Shown piece by piece: positions 41,708 to 50,816 of a stretch of DNA of 64,000 bases. Made by a program: the position numbers and the translations under genes. The stretch comes from CALNXN01 sp942490645 (GTDB taxonomy: Bacteria; Pseudomonadota; Alphaproteobacteria; Rhodobacterales; Rhodobacteraceae), in contig CALNXN010000011.1 of assembly GCA_942490645.1 (NCBI GenBank), positions 62,001 to 126,000 on the forward strand. Direction: 5' to 3'. The stretch's first letter is position 1. The number at the start of each line of letters is the position of its first letter. Below the pieces are notes generated by a model. That model was not told where the DNA came from. It worked only from the letters and a program-made list of their open reading frames with translations, and did no database searches.

Positions 41708-43008
41708 GCCAGCCAGCAAAGTGGTCTGCAAAACGCCCAGTCATAATAGGTTGTCTGGGCCTTTTGGTGCTGGTTGGCGGGTTTGGCGCATGGGCGACCC
41801 TAAGCCAGATTTCAGGGGCCATCGTGGCTTCGGGTCGCTTCGAAGTGGACCGAAATCGACAGGTTGTGCAGCACCAGACTGGTGGCACCGTTGCCGAAAT
41901 ACTCGTGGATGAAGGCGACACGGTTTCTGCCGGCGATCTCTTGCTGCAGTTGGACGCGGCGCAGTTGCGCTCGCGTTTGGTGATCGCAGAAGGCCAGCTT
42001 TACGAACTAATGGCGCGCCGCGGAAGGTTGGAGGCTGAACGGGACCAATCTGCCGTCGTGGAGTTTGAAAAAGAATTGATCCTTGCTGGACAAGGTAACC
42101 CGGATGTTCAGGAACTGATCGACGGGCAGCGCAACCTGTTTGACGCGCGACGCGCTTCGGTCAGCCAAGAAATCGATCAACTCGGCAAACGCGCCAGCCA
42201 AATCAGCAGCCAGATCGAAGGCATCGTGTCGCAGGAAAAATCGCTTTCAGAGCAACTGCTGTTGATCGAGCAGGAATTGAAGAACCAACAGTCTTTGCTC
42301 GACCGTCAACTGACCCAAGCCAGCGCGGTTCTGAGCCTGCAACGCGAAGCGGCGCGATTGAATGGGCAACTGGGTGAATTGGCCGCCGGAAAAGCGCAAG
42401 CTGAAGGGCGAATTACCGAGATTGACATCGAACGTCTCAAACTGGGGACCCGCAACCGCGAAGAAGCCATCACCCGGTTGCGTGACCTGCGTTACCGCGA
42501 ATTGGAACTGGCCGAACAACGTGACGCCCTGCGAGAAGAGATTGAAAGGCTCAGCATTCGTGCGCCCGTCTCAGGCATAATTTACGGCATGCAGGTGCGC
42601 ACGCCACGTTCCGTCATTCGCGCAGCTGAACCTGTGATGTTTCTGGTCCCGCAAGACCGCCCCCTTGTGATTGCGGCGCGTGTAGAGCTGATCCATATCG
42701 ACCAATTGGTGGCGGGGCAGGATGTGAACCTGCGGCTGTCCGCGCTGGATCAACGGACCACGCCTGAACTTTATGGTCGGGTGGTGCAAATATCTGCGGA
42801 TGCATTCACCGATGATGTGACCGGGCAAAGCTATTACCGTGCAGAGATCGTGCTGAACCCCGGCGAGATCGAAAAGCTGGCCGAAGGGACTGTTTTGATC
42901 CCCGGAATGCCCGTAGAGGCCTATATCCGCACCGGTGATCGCACACCGTTGACCTATCTTGTCAAACCGCTCAGCGACTACTTTGCCCGGGCGTTCCGCG
43001 AAAGTTGA
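41704..43008 (+). CDS. HlyD-family membrane fusion protein (PrtE-like)
   Basis: 434-residue periplasmic adaptor of the type I secretion system. It has one membrane anchor (IIGCLGLLVLVGGFGAWATL, about 13-32) and a lipoyl half (VVQHQTGGTVAEILVDEGDT). A long coiled coil follows (SLSEQLLLIEQELKNQQSLL and neighbours), then RAPVSGIIYGMQV and a beta-barrel. The start is in a 4-bp ATGA overlap with the ABC gene. The outer-membrane TolC partner is not in the window. Confidence 0.93.
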   Translation: MSQPAKWSAKRPVIIGCLGLLVLVGGFGAWATLSQISGAIVASGRFEVDRNRQVVQHQTGGTVAEILVDEGDTVSAGDLLLQLDAAQLRSRLVIAEGQLYELMARRGRLEAERDQSAVVEFEKELILAGQGNPDVQELIDGQRNLFDARRASVSQEIDQLGKRASQISSQIEGIVSQEKSLSEQLLLIEQELKNQQSLLDRQLTQASAVLSLQREAARLNGQLGELAAGKAQAEGRITEIDIERLKLGTRNREEAITRLRDLRYRELELAEQRDALREEIERLSIRAPVSGIIYGMQVRTPRSVIRAAEPVMFLVPQDRPLVIAARVELIHIDQLVAGQDVNLRLSALDQRTTPELYGRVVQISADAFTDDVTGQSYYRAEIVLNPGEIEKLAEGTVLIPGMPVEAYIRTGDRTPLTYLVKPLSDYFARAFRES

Positions 43009-43086
43009 AATCCGCCTCTTTCGGTTCGTGATGATCCCGGATAGCGTCAGCGCGACTCTGATCCCGTGCACGAAAGGACTTGCGCC

Positions 43087-43545
43087 ATGAGTATCTCATC
43101 TCGCCTCGCTGAACTGGGTGTGACCCTGCCGGATGCGCCTGCACCCCAGGCCAATTATGTACCATTTGTTCAGGTCGGCAGCACGCTTTACGTGTCGGGT
43201 CAAATCTCAAACGGACCGGATGGATTCATTACCGGAAAACTGGGTGACGGGATGTCGGTCGAGGCGGGCGCAGCCGCAGCGCGCAGCTGTGCAATCAGCC
43301 TTCTGGCGCAGGTGAAAGCCGCCTGCGGGGGCGATATCGAGCGTTTGGTGCGGGTGGTGAAGCTTACTGGTTTCGTCAACTCCACGGGCGATTTCACGGA
43401 CCAGCCCAAGGTCATCAATGGCGCATCTGATTTTCTGGCCGAAGCGCTTGGCGACGCAGGACGCCACGCGCGCTCAGCGGTATCTGCCGCGTCCTTGCCG
43501 TTTGGCGTTGCCGTTGAAATCGAAGGCATTTTCGAGGTCAAATGA
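43087..43545 (+). CDS. RidA/YjgF-family protein
   Basis: 152 residues, a probable trimeric enamine/imine deaminase that clears reactive intermediates of PLP enzymes. The length and motifs SGQISNGPDGFITGKLG, AAARSCAISLLAQVKAACGG and RSAVSAASLPFGVAVEIE match the longer RidA subgroup. GAAAGGAC lies upstream of ATG 43087. Its stop overlaps the next gene's ATG by 4 bp. Confidence 0.9.
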   Translation: MSISSRLAELGVTLPDAPAPQANYVPFVQVGSTLYVSGQISNGPDGFITGKLGDGMSVEAGAAAARSCAISLLAQVKAACGGDIERLVRVVKLTGFVNSTGDFTDQPKVINGASDFLAEALGDAGRHARSAVSAASLPFGVAVEIEGIFEVK

Positions 43546-44309
43546 CACCCCGCTTGGACGACGCCTTTTATCGGCTTCCACTGGCTCATCGCGCGCTGCA
43601 TGACGTGTCGGATGGGCGGCCTGAAAACAGCCGTGCAGCGATCAAAGCAGCGATTGCAGCGGGCTATGGCCTTGAGATCGATGTTCAACTGAGCGCCGAC
43701 GCGCAGGCGATGGTATTTCACGACGCCGCGCTCGATCGTTTGACGCCAGACACAGGTGCCGTCCGGTTGCGATCGGCGGATGCTTTGCGAACGGTACCAT
43801 TGAAGGGTGGGGATGAGACAATTCCGGATTTGCCGGAAGTCCTCGCACTGGTCGCAGGCCGCGTACCGCTCTTGATCGAGATAAAGGATCAAGACGGTGC
43901 AATGGGTCCCAAAATCGGTCTACTCGAAGATGCTGTGGCTGCGGCGATTGTGCACTATGATGGTCCTTTGGGTGTGATGTCGTTTAATCCGCACAGCGTC
44001 GCACGTATGTATGACGTGTCACCTCACGTCCCGCGCGGTCTTGTAACAAGTGCGTATGACCCGGCGGAATGGCCACTGTCCACTGAGGTTTGCGAGCGCC
44101 TCAGGGGTATTCCCGACTATGACCGTGTACATGCAAGTTTCATAAGTCACGAGGTCACGGATCTGGCGCGGCCTCGCGTTGCGGAACTCAAGGCGCAGGG
44201 TGCGGGCATCTTGTGTTGGACCGTGACATCGCCCGAACAGGAAGTACAAGCGCGACGTGTCGCACAAAATATCACGTTTGAGCAGTATCTTGCGTCTGTT
44301 CCGGCTTGA
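43542..44309 (+). CDS. Glycerophosphodiester phosphodiesterase family protein
   Basis: 255-residue TIM-barrel hydrolase releasing glycerol-3-phosphate from glycerophosphodiesters. LAHRALHDVSDGRPENSRAA holds the first catalytic His and PEN motif, and LEIDVQLSADAQAMVFHD holds metal ligands (E-x-D) and the second His. LIEIKDQDG and the final WTVTSPEQ match the family. No signal peptide, so cytoplasmic. It is coupled to ridA by an ATGA overlap. Confidence 0.9.
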   Translation: MTPRLDDAFYRLPLAHRALHDVSDGRPENSRAAIKAAIAAGYGLEIDVQLSADAQAMVFHDAALDRLTPDTGAVRLRSADALRTVPLKGGDETIPDLPEVLALVAGRVPLLIEIKDQDGAMGPKIGLLEDAVAAAIVHYDGPLGVMSFNPHSVARMYDVSPHVPRGLVTSAYDPAEWPLSTEVCERLRGIPDYDRVHASFISHEVTDLARPRVAELKAQGAGILCWTVTSPEQEVQARRVAQNITFEQYLASVPA

Positions 44310-44359
44310 ACCGAGGCCCGGTTGCTACAAGTAACACTGGGCACAGGAGAAGCCGCAAA

Positions 44360-45547
44360 ATGTCAGAAAAAGAGGTCGAAATCAGTGTCCTCCAATCCCT
44401 GCGCGACATTCCTGCGCAGGAATGGGACGCTTGCGCATGCCCCGAAGCTGCAACCGGAGCTCGCGCTGTCGATCCCTTTACCACGCATCGGTTTCTAAGC
44501 GCCCTGGAAGAAAGCGGATCGGTTGGCCCCGGCACGGGTTGGCAGCCGCAGTATCTGGCAGCACGTATAGAGGGCGAGTTGATCGGCGTAGCACCGATGT
44601 ACGCCAAATCGCACAGTCAGGGCGAGTACATCTTTGATCACAATTGGGCCCACGCCTATGAACAGGCAGGTGGTCGATACTATCCTAAATTGCAGATAGC
44701 CGTGCCGCATACCCCGGCCACGGGGCGGCGTTTCTTGACGCGGCCGGGGTTTGAGGATGCAGGGTTTGCGGCCTTGGTTCAGGGGGCCGTGCAACTTGCA
44801 TCCAACAACCGGATCTCGTCGCTGCATGCTACGTTTTGCACCGCCGAGGAGGCGGACAAGGGTGCCTCGCTGGGCCTGATGAAACGCAAGACCCAGCAGT
44901 TTCACTGGGAGAACGACGGCTACGCAGACTTTGACGCCTTTCTTGCGACCCTCAGTTCGCGCAAACGCAAAAACATTCGCAAAGAGCGCGCGCAGGCCCA
45001 GTCGTTTGGCGGCACGATACAGACCTTCACCGGGGATGCCATCCAGCCCGAACACTGGGATGCGTTTTGGGTTTTTTATCAAGACACCGGCGCTCGGAAA
45101 TGGGGCACGCCCTACCTGACGCGGCGGTTTTTCGACATTGCCCAAGAAACGCTGCGGGATGACATGGCGCTGGTTCTGGCGGAGCGGGAGGGACGCTGGG
45201 TCGCCGGGGCGCTGAACTTTATCGGGGGGCACGCGCTCTTTGGTCGGTATTGGGGCTGCATTGAGCATCACCCGTGCCTCCACTTTGAGTTGTGCTATTA
45301 TCAGGCCATTGATATTGCCATTGCACGGGGTTTGCAGCGTGTAGAAGCCGGAGCGCAGGGCCAGCACAAGTTGGCACGCGGCTACTTGCCGACACCAACA
45401 TATTCGCTCCATTGGGTGGCCGATCCCGGGTTTGCTGATGCCATTGCCCGTTATCTGGACGCGGAGCGTGAAGCCGTTGAAGAAGAAATCGAAGTCCTGA
45501 CGGATTATGGGCCTTTCAAGCGGGCACAAATAGAGGAACAGGAATGA
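44360..45547 (+). CDS. FemAB-like acyltransferase (PF04339 type)
   Basis: 395 residues of the GNAT-fold family once called DUF482 or FemAB-like, predicted peptidoglycan or aminoacyl transferase. Motifs are EWDACACPE, KSHSQGEYIFDHNWAHAYE, LSSRKRKNIRKERAQA, WGTPYLTRRFFD and HKLARGYLPTPTYSLHW. AGGAGA lies 9 bases before ATG 44360. It is linked by an ATGA overlap to phhB downstream and probably runs with ridA and GDPD upstream. Its true substrate is not known for the family. Confidence 0.87.
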   Translation: MSEKEVEISVLQSLRDIPAQEWDACACPEAATGARAVDPFTTHRFLSALEESGSVGPGTGWQPQYLAARIEGELIGVAPMYAKSHSQGEYIFDHNWAHAYEQAGGRYYPKLQIAVPHTPATGRRFLTRPGFEDAGFAALVQGAVQLASNNRISSLHATFCTAEEADKGASLGLMKRKTQQFHWENDGYADFDAFLATLSSRKRKNIRKERAQAQSFGGTIQTFTGDAIQPEHWDAFWVFYQDTGARKWGTPYLTRRFFDIAQETLRDDMALVLAEREGRWVAGALNFIGGHALFGRYWGCIEHHPCLHFELCYYQAIDIAIARGLQRVEAGAQGQHKLARGYLPTPTYSLHWVADPGFADAIARYLDAEREAVEEEIEVLTDYGPFKRAQIEEQE

Positions 45548-45837
45548 CAGAGAGATTGAGTGAAGAGACACGTGGCCCCTTGTTGGAGCCGCTTTTCGAA
45601 AATGGATGGGAGATGCAGGACGGGCGCGATGCAATCCGCAAAACTTACGTCTTTGGCGATTTCGTCGAAGCGTTCGGCTGGATGACCCGGGCCGCGATCT
45701 GGGCCGAAAAGTGGGGGCATCATCCCGAGTGGGACAACGTTTACAAAACGGTAAATGTGGTCTTGACCACCCATGATGTCGGTGGGCTGAGCGCGCTGGA
45801 CGCAAAGCTTGCCAGAAAGATGGATAGCTTGGTCTAG
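45544..45837 (+). CDS. phhB: 4a-hydroxytetrahydrobiopterin dehydratase (pterin carbinolamine dehydratase)
   Basis: 97 residues, recycling the pterin cofactor after aromatic hydroxylation, or serving molybdopterin or coactivator roles. The signature EKWGHHPEW with the catalytic His pair, then VNVVLTTHDVGGLSALD, is diagnostic. It starts in an ATGA overlap with the acyltransferase and ends 34 bp before a strong terminator. Confidence 0.95.
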   Translation: MTERLSEETRGPLLEPLFENGWEMQDGRDAIRKTYVFGDFVEAFGWMTRAAIWAEKWGHHPEWDNVYKTVNVVLTTHDVGGLSALDAKLARKMDSLV

Positions 45838-45871
45838 CCAGGTCTTCGCTGGAAACCCAAGTGTATTGAAT

Positions 45872-45905
45872 GCCTCGGACGGATCGCCCGTCCGAGGCTT
45901 TTTCT
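45872..45905. terminator. Bidirectional Rho-independent terminator
   Basis: GCCTCGGACGG-ATCGC-CCGTCCGAGGC is a perfect 11-bp stem, followed on the plus strand by TTTTTCTTT. It lies between phhB (plus) and the convergent peroxiredoxin gene (minus), and can serve both. Confidence 0.93.
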
Positions 45906-46394
45906 TTACATTGAGGCCAGCAAACCTTCGCCACCGGAGACGTCGCAGACGCCGGGGTTTTCTTCTTCCTGCAAGAGCGTCACAGTGCCGTTGTCGACCA
46001 ACATCGCATAGCGTTTGGACCGGGCGACTAGACCGGCAGGTGGTGCCGAAAAATCCATGCCGATCGACTTTGTGAATTCGCTTTGCGCGTCGCCTAACAT
46101 GGTGATGCCCGCGGCTGTGGCACCTGTGGCCTCGCCCCAGGCTTTCATCACAAAAGGATCGTTCACAGAGATGCAGATGATCTCGTCCACGCCTTTGGCA
46201 TCAAACTGATCCTTGGTGCGAATAAAGCTTGGCACATGCGCGGAATGGCAAGTCGGTGTGAAAGCGCCCGGTACGGCGAAAATGACGACTTTCTTGTCCT
46301 TGATCCGATCAGCCAACGCGACGGGCGCTGGTCCATCCGCGCCCATTTCGACCAGTGTCGCGTCGGGAAGTTGATCGCCTTGTGAAATTGTCAT
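45906..46394 (-). CDS. Prx5-type peroxiredoxin
   Basis: 162-residue thiol peroxidase reducing peroxides in the cytoplasm. PGAFTPTCHSAHVPSF holds the peroxidatic Cys in the P...T..C pocket; a second Cys near the C-terminus (PGVCDVSGGEG) could resolve it. The redoxin N-terminus (GDQLPDATLVEM) and length match the AhpC-TSA Prx5 group. Divergent from the flavoprotein reductase 94 bp away, which may share redox function. Confidence 0.94.
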   Translation of the reverse strand: MTISQGDQLPDATLVEMGADGPAPVALADRIKDKKVVIFAVPGAFTPTCHSAHVPSFIRTKDQFDAKGVDEIICISVNDPFVMKAWGEATGATAAGITMLGDAQSEFTKSIGMDFSAPPAGLVARSKRYAMLVDNGTVTLLQEEENPGVCDVSGGEGLLASM

Positions 46395-46488
46395 GTGTTA
46401 GGCCTTTCCATGAGATTGTGTTTTCCGTTGCTCTGCATATAGGCTGCGCGCCTCAGAGGGACCAGTAGAATTGAAGGGATACCAGCGG

Positions 46489-47697
46489 ATGAGCCGAGTT
46501 ATCGTCATCGGAGCAGGCCAAGCGGGATCGTCATGCGTCGCCAAATTGCGCAACAGCGGCTTCGAGGGGCAGATCACGCTGATCGGTGCCGAACCCGTGC
46601 TGCCCTACCAGCGCCCACCGTTGTCCAAAGCGTACCTTTTGGGCGACATGGCGTTGGAGCGGCTGTTCTTGCGACCGCAATCCTTCTACGACGAAAACGA
46701 TATTTCGCTGAAACTGGGCACGCGGGTCACGGCCATCGATTCAACGACGCAGACCGTGACGGCGGATGACGAAGTGCTGGATTACGACGATTTGGTGCTG
46801 ACCACCGGATCGATCCCCCGCCATCTGCCAGCCAGCATTGGTGGCGATTTGAACGGTGTTTTCACAGTACGCGATCTGGCAGATGTCGACGCCATGGCGC
46901 CTCAGTTTGCTAAAGGCGCGCGGGTTTTGATCGTGGGCGGCGGCTATATCGGGCTAGAGGCGGCATCGGTCGCGTCCAAGCTGGGGCTGCACGTGACGCT
47001 GGTGGAAATGGCCGACCGCATTTTGCAGCGCGTGGCCGCACCCGAAACCAGCGCTTACTTTCGCGCGCTTCACACGTCACATGGTGTCGATATCCGGGAA
47101 GGTGTCGGGTTGGACAGGCTTTTGGGGGAGGACGCGGTCACAGGTGCGCGGCTGACGGATGGGTCGGACGTGCCGGTCGATTTTGTAATCGTCGGTGTGG
47201 GGATCGAGCCTGCCACGGCGCTGGCTGAAGATGCTGGTGTGACCATCGAAAACGGTATCTGGACTGATAACAAGGGGCGCACCTCCGATCCACATATATG
47301 GGCCGCAGGGGATTGCGCGTCTTTCCCCTACCGTGGGTCCCGTATCCGTCTGGAAAGTGTGCCGAACGCAATTGATCAAGCGGAGTGCATTGCACAAAAC
47401 ATCATGGGCGCTGACAAAGAGTATATAGCGCGGCCATGGTTTTGGTCGGATCAATATGACGTCAAATTGCAGATTGCCGGGCTAAACACCGGATACACCG
47501 ACGTGGTGACCCGTATGGGCGAGGGGCTGACGGCATCCTATTGGTATTACGATGGTGACAACCTGCTGGCGGTGGACGCCATGAACGACCCGCGCGCCTA
47601 TATGATCGGCAAGCGGCTGATTGAAGCTGGCAAAACAGCCGACAAATCGATCGTGCGCGACGCGGGTTCTGATCTCAAGGCGTTGTTGACCGCGTGA
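46489..47697 (+). CDS. FAD-dependent pyridine nucleotide-disulfide/ferredoxin reductase
   Basis: 402-residue flavoprotein resembling putidaredoxin/rhodocoxin reductases that pass electrons from NAD(P)H to a ferredoxin. VIVIGAGQAGSSCVAKLR (FAD loop), LIVGGGYIGLEAASVASKLG (NADH loop), IWAAGDCASFPY (FAD ribityl site) and the C-terminal reductase domain are all present. It lacks the CxxxxC disulfide of true disulfide reductases. AGGGA lies 9 bases before ATG 46489. Its stop overlaps rsmD (GTGA). The ferredoxin partner is not nearby. Confidence 0.9.
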   Translation: MSRVIVIGAGQAGSSCVAKLRNSGFEGQITLIGAEPVLPYQRPPLSKAYLLGDMALERLFLRPQSFYDENDISLKLGTRVTAIDSTTQTVTADDEVLDYDDLVLTTGSIPRHLPASIGGDLNGVFTVRDLADVDAMAPQFAKGARVLIVGGGYIGLEAASVASKLGLHVTLVEMADRILQRVAAPETSAYFRALHTSHGVDIREGVGLDRLLGEDAVTGARLTDGSDVPVDFVIVGVGIEPATALAEDAGVTIENGIWTDNKGRTSDPHIWAAGDCASFPYRGSRIRLESVPNAIDQAECIAQNIMGADKEYIARPWFWSDQYDVKLQIAGLNTGYTDVVTRMGEGLTASYWYYDGDNLLAVDAMNDPRAYMIGKRLIEAGKTADKSIVRDAGSDLKALLTA

Positions 47698-48251
47698 GGA
47701 TCATTGCGGGCCAGTTTCGCAGCGTGGCTCTGGCCAACGTGGGCAAGGGGGACACGGGCGCACATTTGCGACCGACCACCGACCGGGTACGTGAGAGCCT
47801 GTTCAACGTACTGAGCCACCGGATCGATTTCGAAGGCGCACGCGTGCTGGACGTTTTTGCCGGGACGGGCGCGCTTGGGCTTGAAGCAATGTCACGCGGT
47901 GCAGAACATGTCACGTTCGTAGATGATGGGCGTGTGGCGCAAGGCTTGATCTCGCAGAATATCAAGAAGCTGCGTGTGTACGAGCAGTCGCAGCTGGTCC
48001 GTATGGATGCCACACGGCTTGGCCCCTGTACGCAAGACGGGTTCGACTTGGTGTTCATAGATCCACCCTATGGGAAGGGCTTGGGTGAAAAGGCGTTGGC
48101 CGTGCTGCGTGCCGGCGGTTGGTTCGCACAGGATGCGCTGATTGTCTGGGAAGAAAATGCAGCGCGCGCGCCGCCGGACGGCTTCGGGGTGTTGGACCGG
48201 CGCAAATACGGCGATAGCCATATCACCTTGCTCTCGGCAGAGACGGTGTAA
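47694..48251 (+). CDS. rsmD: 16S rRNA (guanine(966)-N(2))-methyltransferase
   Basis: 185-residue SAM enzyme methylating G966 of 16S rRNA. MRIIAGQFRSVAL, RPTTDRVRESLFNVL, VLDVFAGTGALGLEAMSRG (SAM motif) and FIDPPYGKGLGEKAL (catalytic DPPY) are the standard order. The GTG start overlaps the preceding stop by 4 bp. Confidence 0.95.
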   Translation: MRIIAGQFRSVALANVGKGDTGAHLRPTTDRVRESLFNVLSHRIDFEGARVLDVFAGTGALGLEAMSRGAEHVTFVDDGRVAQGLISQNIKKLRVYEQSQLVRMDATRLGPCTQDGFDLVFIDPPYGKGLGEKALAVLRAGGWFAQDALIVWEENAARAPPDGFGVLDRRKYGDSHITLLSAETV

Positions 48252-48268
48252 TGTGCTAAAGTCTTGGC

Positions 48269-48466
48269 ATGTTTGCCGCAGCACTCCATTCTTTTTGGGC
48301 CGTTGAAACGGTCGCAAGCGAAAAACCCGCCCGACCCAAGCGCAGGTCAACGCCGGTGTTTATCGGCGATGCGGTGCAGCCTTGGAACGGCCAGACGATG
48401 CTGTTGGAAATCATGCGGCGTGACGCCGATCGCATGACCAATCAGGACGACACTCAGTCCGATTGA
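48269..48466 (+). CDS. Small hypothetical protein (65 aa)
   Basis: MFAAALHSFWAVETV, then PARPKRRSTPVFIGDAV and TMLLEIMRRDADRMTNQDD. It is 17 bp after rsmD and overlaps the end of map on the other strand by 13 bp. No family, membrane segment or strong ribosome site is recognised. It may be a real small gene of the rsmD unit or chance; roughly even odds. Confidence 0.4.
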   Translation: MFAAALHSFWAVETVASEKPARPKRRSTPVFIGDAVQPWNGQTMLLEIMRRDADRMTNQDDTQSD

Positions 48467-49284
48467 TATGTGGGATGAAACAGCCCAGCAGGCGACAGCG
48501 TGAAAATATCCACGCCCGTTGCCGTCACTCCAACGGAATGCTCAAACTGCGCCGAGAGGGATTTATCGCGCGTGACGGCCGTCCAGTCATCGGACAAAGT
48601 CTTGGTTTCCGGTCGCCCGAGGTTGACCATCGGTTCGATGGTAAAAAACATCCCCTCTTCGAGAACGGCGCCGGTTCCTGGCCTGCCATAATGCAGCACA
48701 TTGGGCGGGGCATGAAACACGCGGCCCAATCCGTGACCGCAAAAATCCCGCACGACGGACATGCGGTGGCTCTCTACAAAGCTTTGGATGGCATGACCGA
48801 TGTCGCCAAATGTATTACCGGGCTTGACGGCTTCGATCCCCAGCATCAGCGCATCATGGGTGATTTCGATCAACCGCTCCGCTTTGCGCGGTAGCTTGCC
48901 TGCAACATACATGCGGCTTGTGTCACCAAACCATCCATCCACGATCACCGTGACATCGATGTTCAGGATGTCACCGTCCTTCAACGTTTTGTCGCCCGGA
49001 ATACCGTGGCAAACGACATGGTTCACGCTGATACAGCTGGCGTGTTTGTACCCTTTGTAGCCAATCGTGGCCGAGGTGGCGCCCGCCGCATCGACCATTT
49101 CTGTGATAATGCGGTCGATCTTTGCGGTGGTCTGACCCACGAAAACATGAGCAGCGATCTCGTCTAGGATATGCGCGGCCAGCGCGCCGGCGGCGTGCAT
49201 GCCTGCGAAATCCTCAGGCTCATAAATACGGATGCCATCTTTGGTCTGGCGGCCACGAAGGTTCTCGTTCACGTGGATCTCCAT
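48454..49284 (-). CDS. map: Type I methionine aminopeptidase
   Basis: 276 residues, removing the initiator methionine from nascent proteins. Pita-bread-fold metal ligands are visible: DVTVIVDGWFGDTSRMY (two Asp), GHGLGRVFHAPP (His), FFTIEPMV (Glu) and SAQFEHSVGVT (Glu). The substrate His is in SVNHVVCHGIPG. Start ATG 49284 (MEIHVNENLRGR); an in-frame upstream extension is not family-like. It is followed upstream on the same strand by sfsA. Confidence 0.95.
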   Translation of the reverse strand: MEIHVNENLRGRQTKDGIRIYEPEDFAGMHAAGALAAHILDEIAAHVFVGQTTAKIDRIITEMVDAAGATSATIGYKGYKHASCISVNHVVCHGIPGDKTLKDGDILNIDVTVIVDGWFGDTSRMYVAGKLPRKAERLIEITHDALMLGIEAVKPGNTFGDIGHAIQSFVESHRMSVVRDFCGHGLGRVFHAPPNVLHYGRPGTGAVLEEGMFFTIEPMVNLGRPETKTLSDDWTAVTRDKSLSAQFEHSVGVTATGVDIFTLSPAGLFHPTYQSD

Positions 49285-49335
49285 TGCAGTGCTTGGAGGG
49301 GTTTTAACGCGGGCAGGCACAAAGGGCCAGTGCGG

Positions 49336-50043
49336 TCAGGTCAGCAATGTCAGCGGGGCATCCAATGTGACACCCTCCGGGGTGATATTGGTGCCGATGC
49401 ATAAGGTTTCAACGCCCGCAGCCTTGGCGACGTCGAACGCAGTTGCATAGGCCGGGTCAATATCGCGGGCGAGATCAAAGCGATCACAGTCTGTGCGCTG
49501 CACTAGAAACAGCATAACTGCGCGATGCCCAAGTGACGACATTTCGGCCAATTCCTGAAGATGCTTGGCCCCACGTGTGGTGACGCTGTCGGGAAATTCT
49601 GCAAGGCCTTGGCGGCGGGACAGCGTGACGCTTTTCACCTCGACATAAGCATCAGGGAGGCTGGGTTCGGTCAGCAAAAAGTCGATCCGGCTGGACTGGC
49701 CATATTTGACCTCGGCGCGCAGGGTGGAATAGGCAGACAGCCCCGGGATTGACCGCTCTGTCAGGGCCGCGCGAACTGCGCGATTGGGCACTGCGGTATC
49801 GACACCGGTGAAATGCCCGTTCTCGTGATCAACGAGCCTCCACCCGAATTTCAGCTTTTTGCGTGGATCATCGTTTGGTTCCAACCAGATGCGCGTGCCT
49901 GGTTCGGCCAACCCCAACATCGAGCCGGGATTGGCGCAATGCGCCGTGATCTGAGCGCCTGATTCCTCAAGCGTACAGTCCGCCAAAAAGCGTTTATAGC
50001 GGCGTATGAGACGGGCGGGGACAAGTTCGGTTTGAAAGCGCAT
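49336..50043 (-). CDS. sfsA: SfsA family DNA/RNA nuclease-like protein
   Basis: 235 residues from MRFQTELVPARLIRRYKRFL. The family blocks CANPGSMLGL, LLTEPSLPDAYVEVKSVTL, FPDSVTTRGAKHLQELAEM and RTDCDRFDLARDIDP are present. SfsA was named for sugar-fermentation stimulation and has a nuclease-like fold; its physiological role is unsettled. It precedes map by 51 bp and is divergent from the CinA-like gene. Confidence 0.94.
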   Translation of the reverse strand: MRFQTELVPARLIRRYKRFLADCTLEESGAQITAHCANPGSMLGLAEPGTRIWLEPNDDPRKKLKFGWRLVDHENGHFTGVDTAVPNRAVRAALTERSIPGLSAYSTLRAEVKYGQSSRIDFLLTEPSLPDAYVEVKSVTLSRRQGLAEFPDSVTTRGAKHLQELAEMSSLGHRAVMLFLVQRTDCDRFDLARDIDPAYATAFDVAKAAGVETLCIGTNITPEGVTLDAPLTLLT

Positions 50044-50093
50044 GACAGCAGGCCTATACCTCAACCAACTGATCTGACAAGGAACACCGCACA

Positions 50094-50816
50094 ATGCCTA
50101 ACCCCACAGCCGCAATGCTTGTCATTGGTGATGAAATTCTGTCCGGGCGCACCCGTGATGCGAATATGTACCATCTTGCAGGGCAGTTGACCGAGGCGGG
50201 GATAGATCTGCGTGAGGTGCGCGTTGTCAGTGACGATGGACCGGCCATCATTGCGGCAACACGGGCTTTGTCTGAGGCATATGACAACGTCTTTACCAGT
50301 GGCGGCATCGGACCCACGCATGACGACATCACCGCCGATTGCATCGCTGCAGCCTTTGACACGCCGATTGATGTGCGCGCTGACGCCCGTGCTTTGCTGG
50401 CGGATCACTATGCCAAGTCCGGCACTGAGTTGAACGCCGCACGCCTGCGCATGGCGCGTATTCCGCAAGGGGCCACGCTGATCGATAATCCGGTATCTGC
50501 CGCACCCGGTTTCACCATCGCGAATGTCCATGTGATGGCTGGGGTGCCGTCGGTGTTTCAGGCGATGGTGGCCAGCGTTTTGCCGACCCTGACGGGGGGG
50601 GCGCCACTGATCAGTGATACAATCAGAATTGACCGGGGCGAGGGCGATATCGCGGGCCCATTGGGTGAGCTTGCATTGGCCTACCCAGACCTGAGCCTGG
50701 GCTGTTACCCGTTTCAGAAAGACGGCAAATACGGGGCGAACGTCGTCGTACGTGGCACGGATGGTGACGCGATCAATTCGGTTATCAATCGGTTAACGCA
50801 GATGTTTCCGGCATGA
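50094..50816 (+). CDS. CinA-like molybdopterin-binding domain protein
   Basis: 240 residues, only the N-terminal CinA/MoCF domain. AAMLVIGDEILSGRTRDANM, FTSGGIGPTHDDITADCIA and HVMAGVPSVFQAM are the standard motifs. The C-terminal nicotinamide-deamidase part of full CinA is absent, as in many alphaproteobacteria. It may hydrolyse nucleotide derivatives; the exact activity is unproven. It is the first of four genes joined by 4-bp overlaps. Confidence 0.9.
   Translation: MPNPTAAMLVIGDEILSGRTRDANMYHLAGQLTEAGIDLREVRVVSDDGPAIIAATRALSEAYDNVFTSGGIGPTHDDITADCIAAAFDTPIDVRADARALLADHYAKSGTELNAARLRMARIPQGATLIDNPVSAAPGFTIANVHVMAGVPSVFQAMVASVLPTLTGGAPLISDTIRIDRGEGDIAGPLGELALAYPDLSLGCYPFQKDGKYGANVVVRGTDGDAINSVINRLTQMFPA

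Noticed and set aside
44495..45934. 479-codon minus-strand open frame
   Set aside because: It lies opposite the FemAB-like gene and pterin dehydratase, which have clear motifs and ribosome sites; the antisense translation has no family features.
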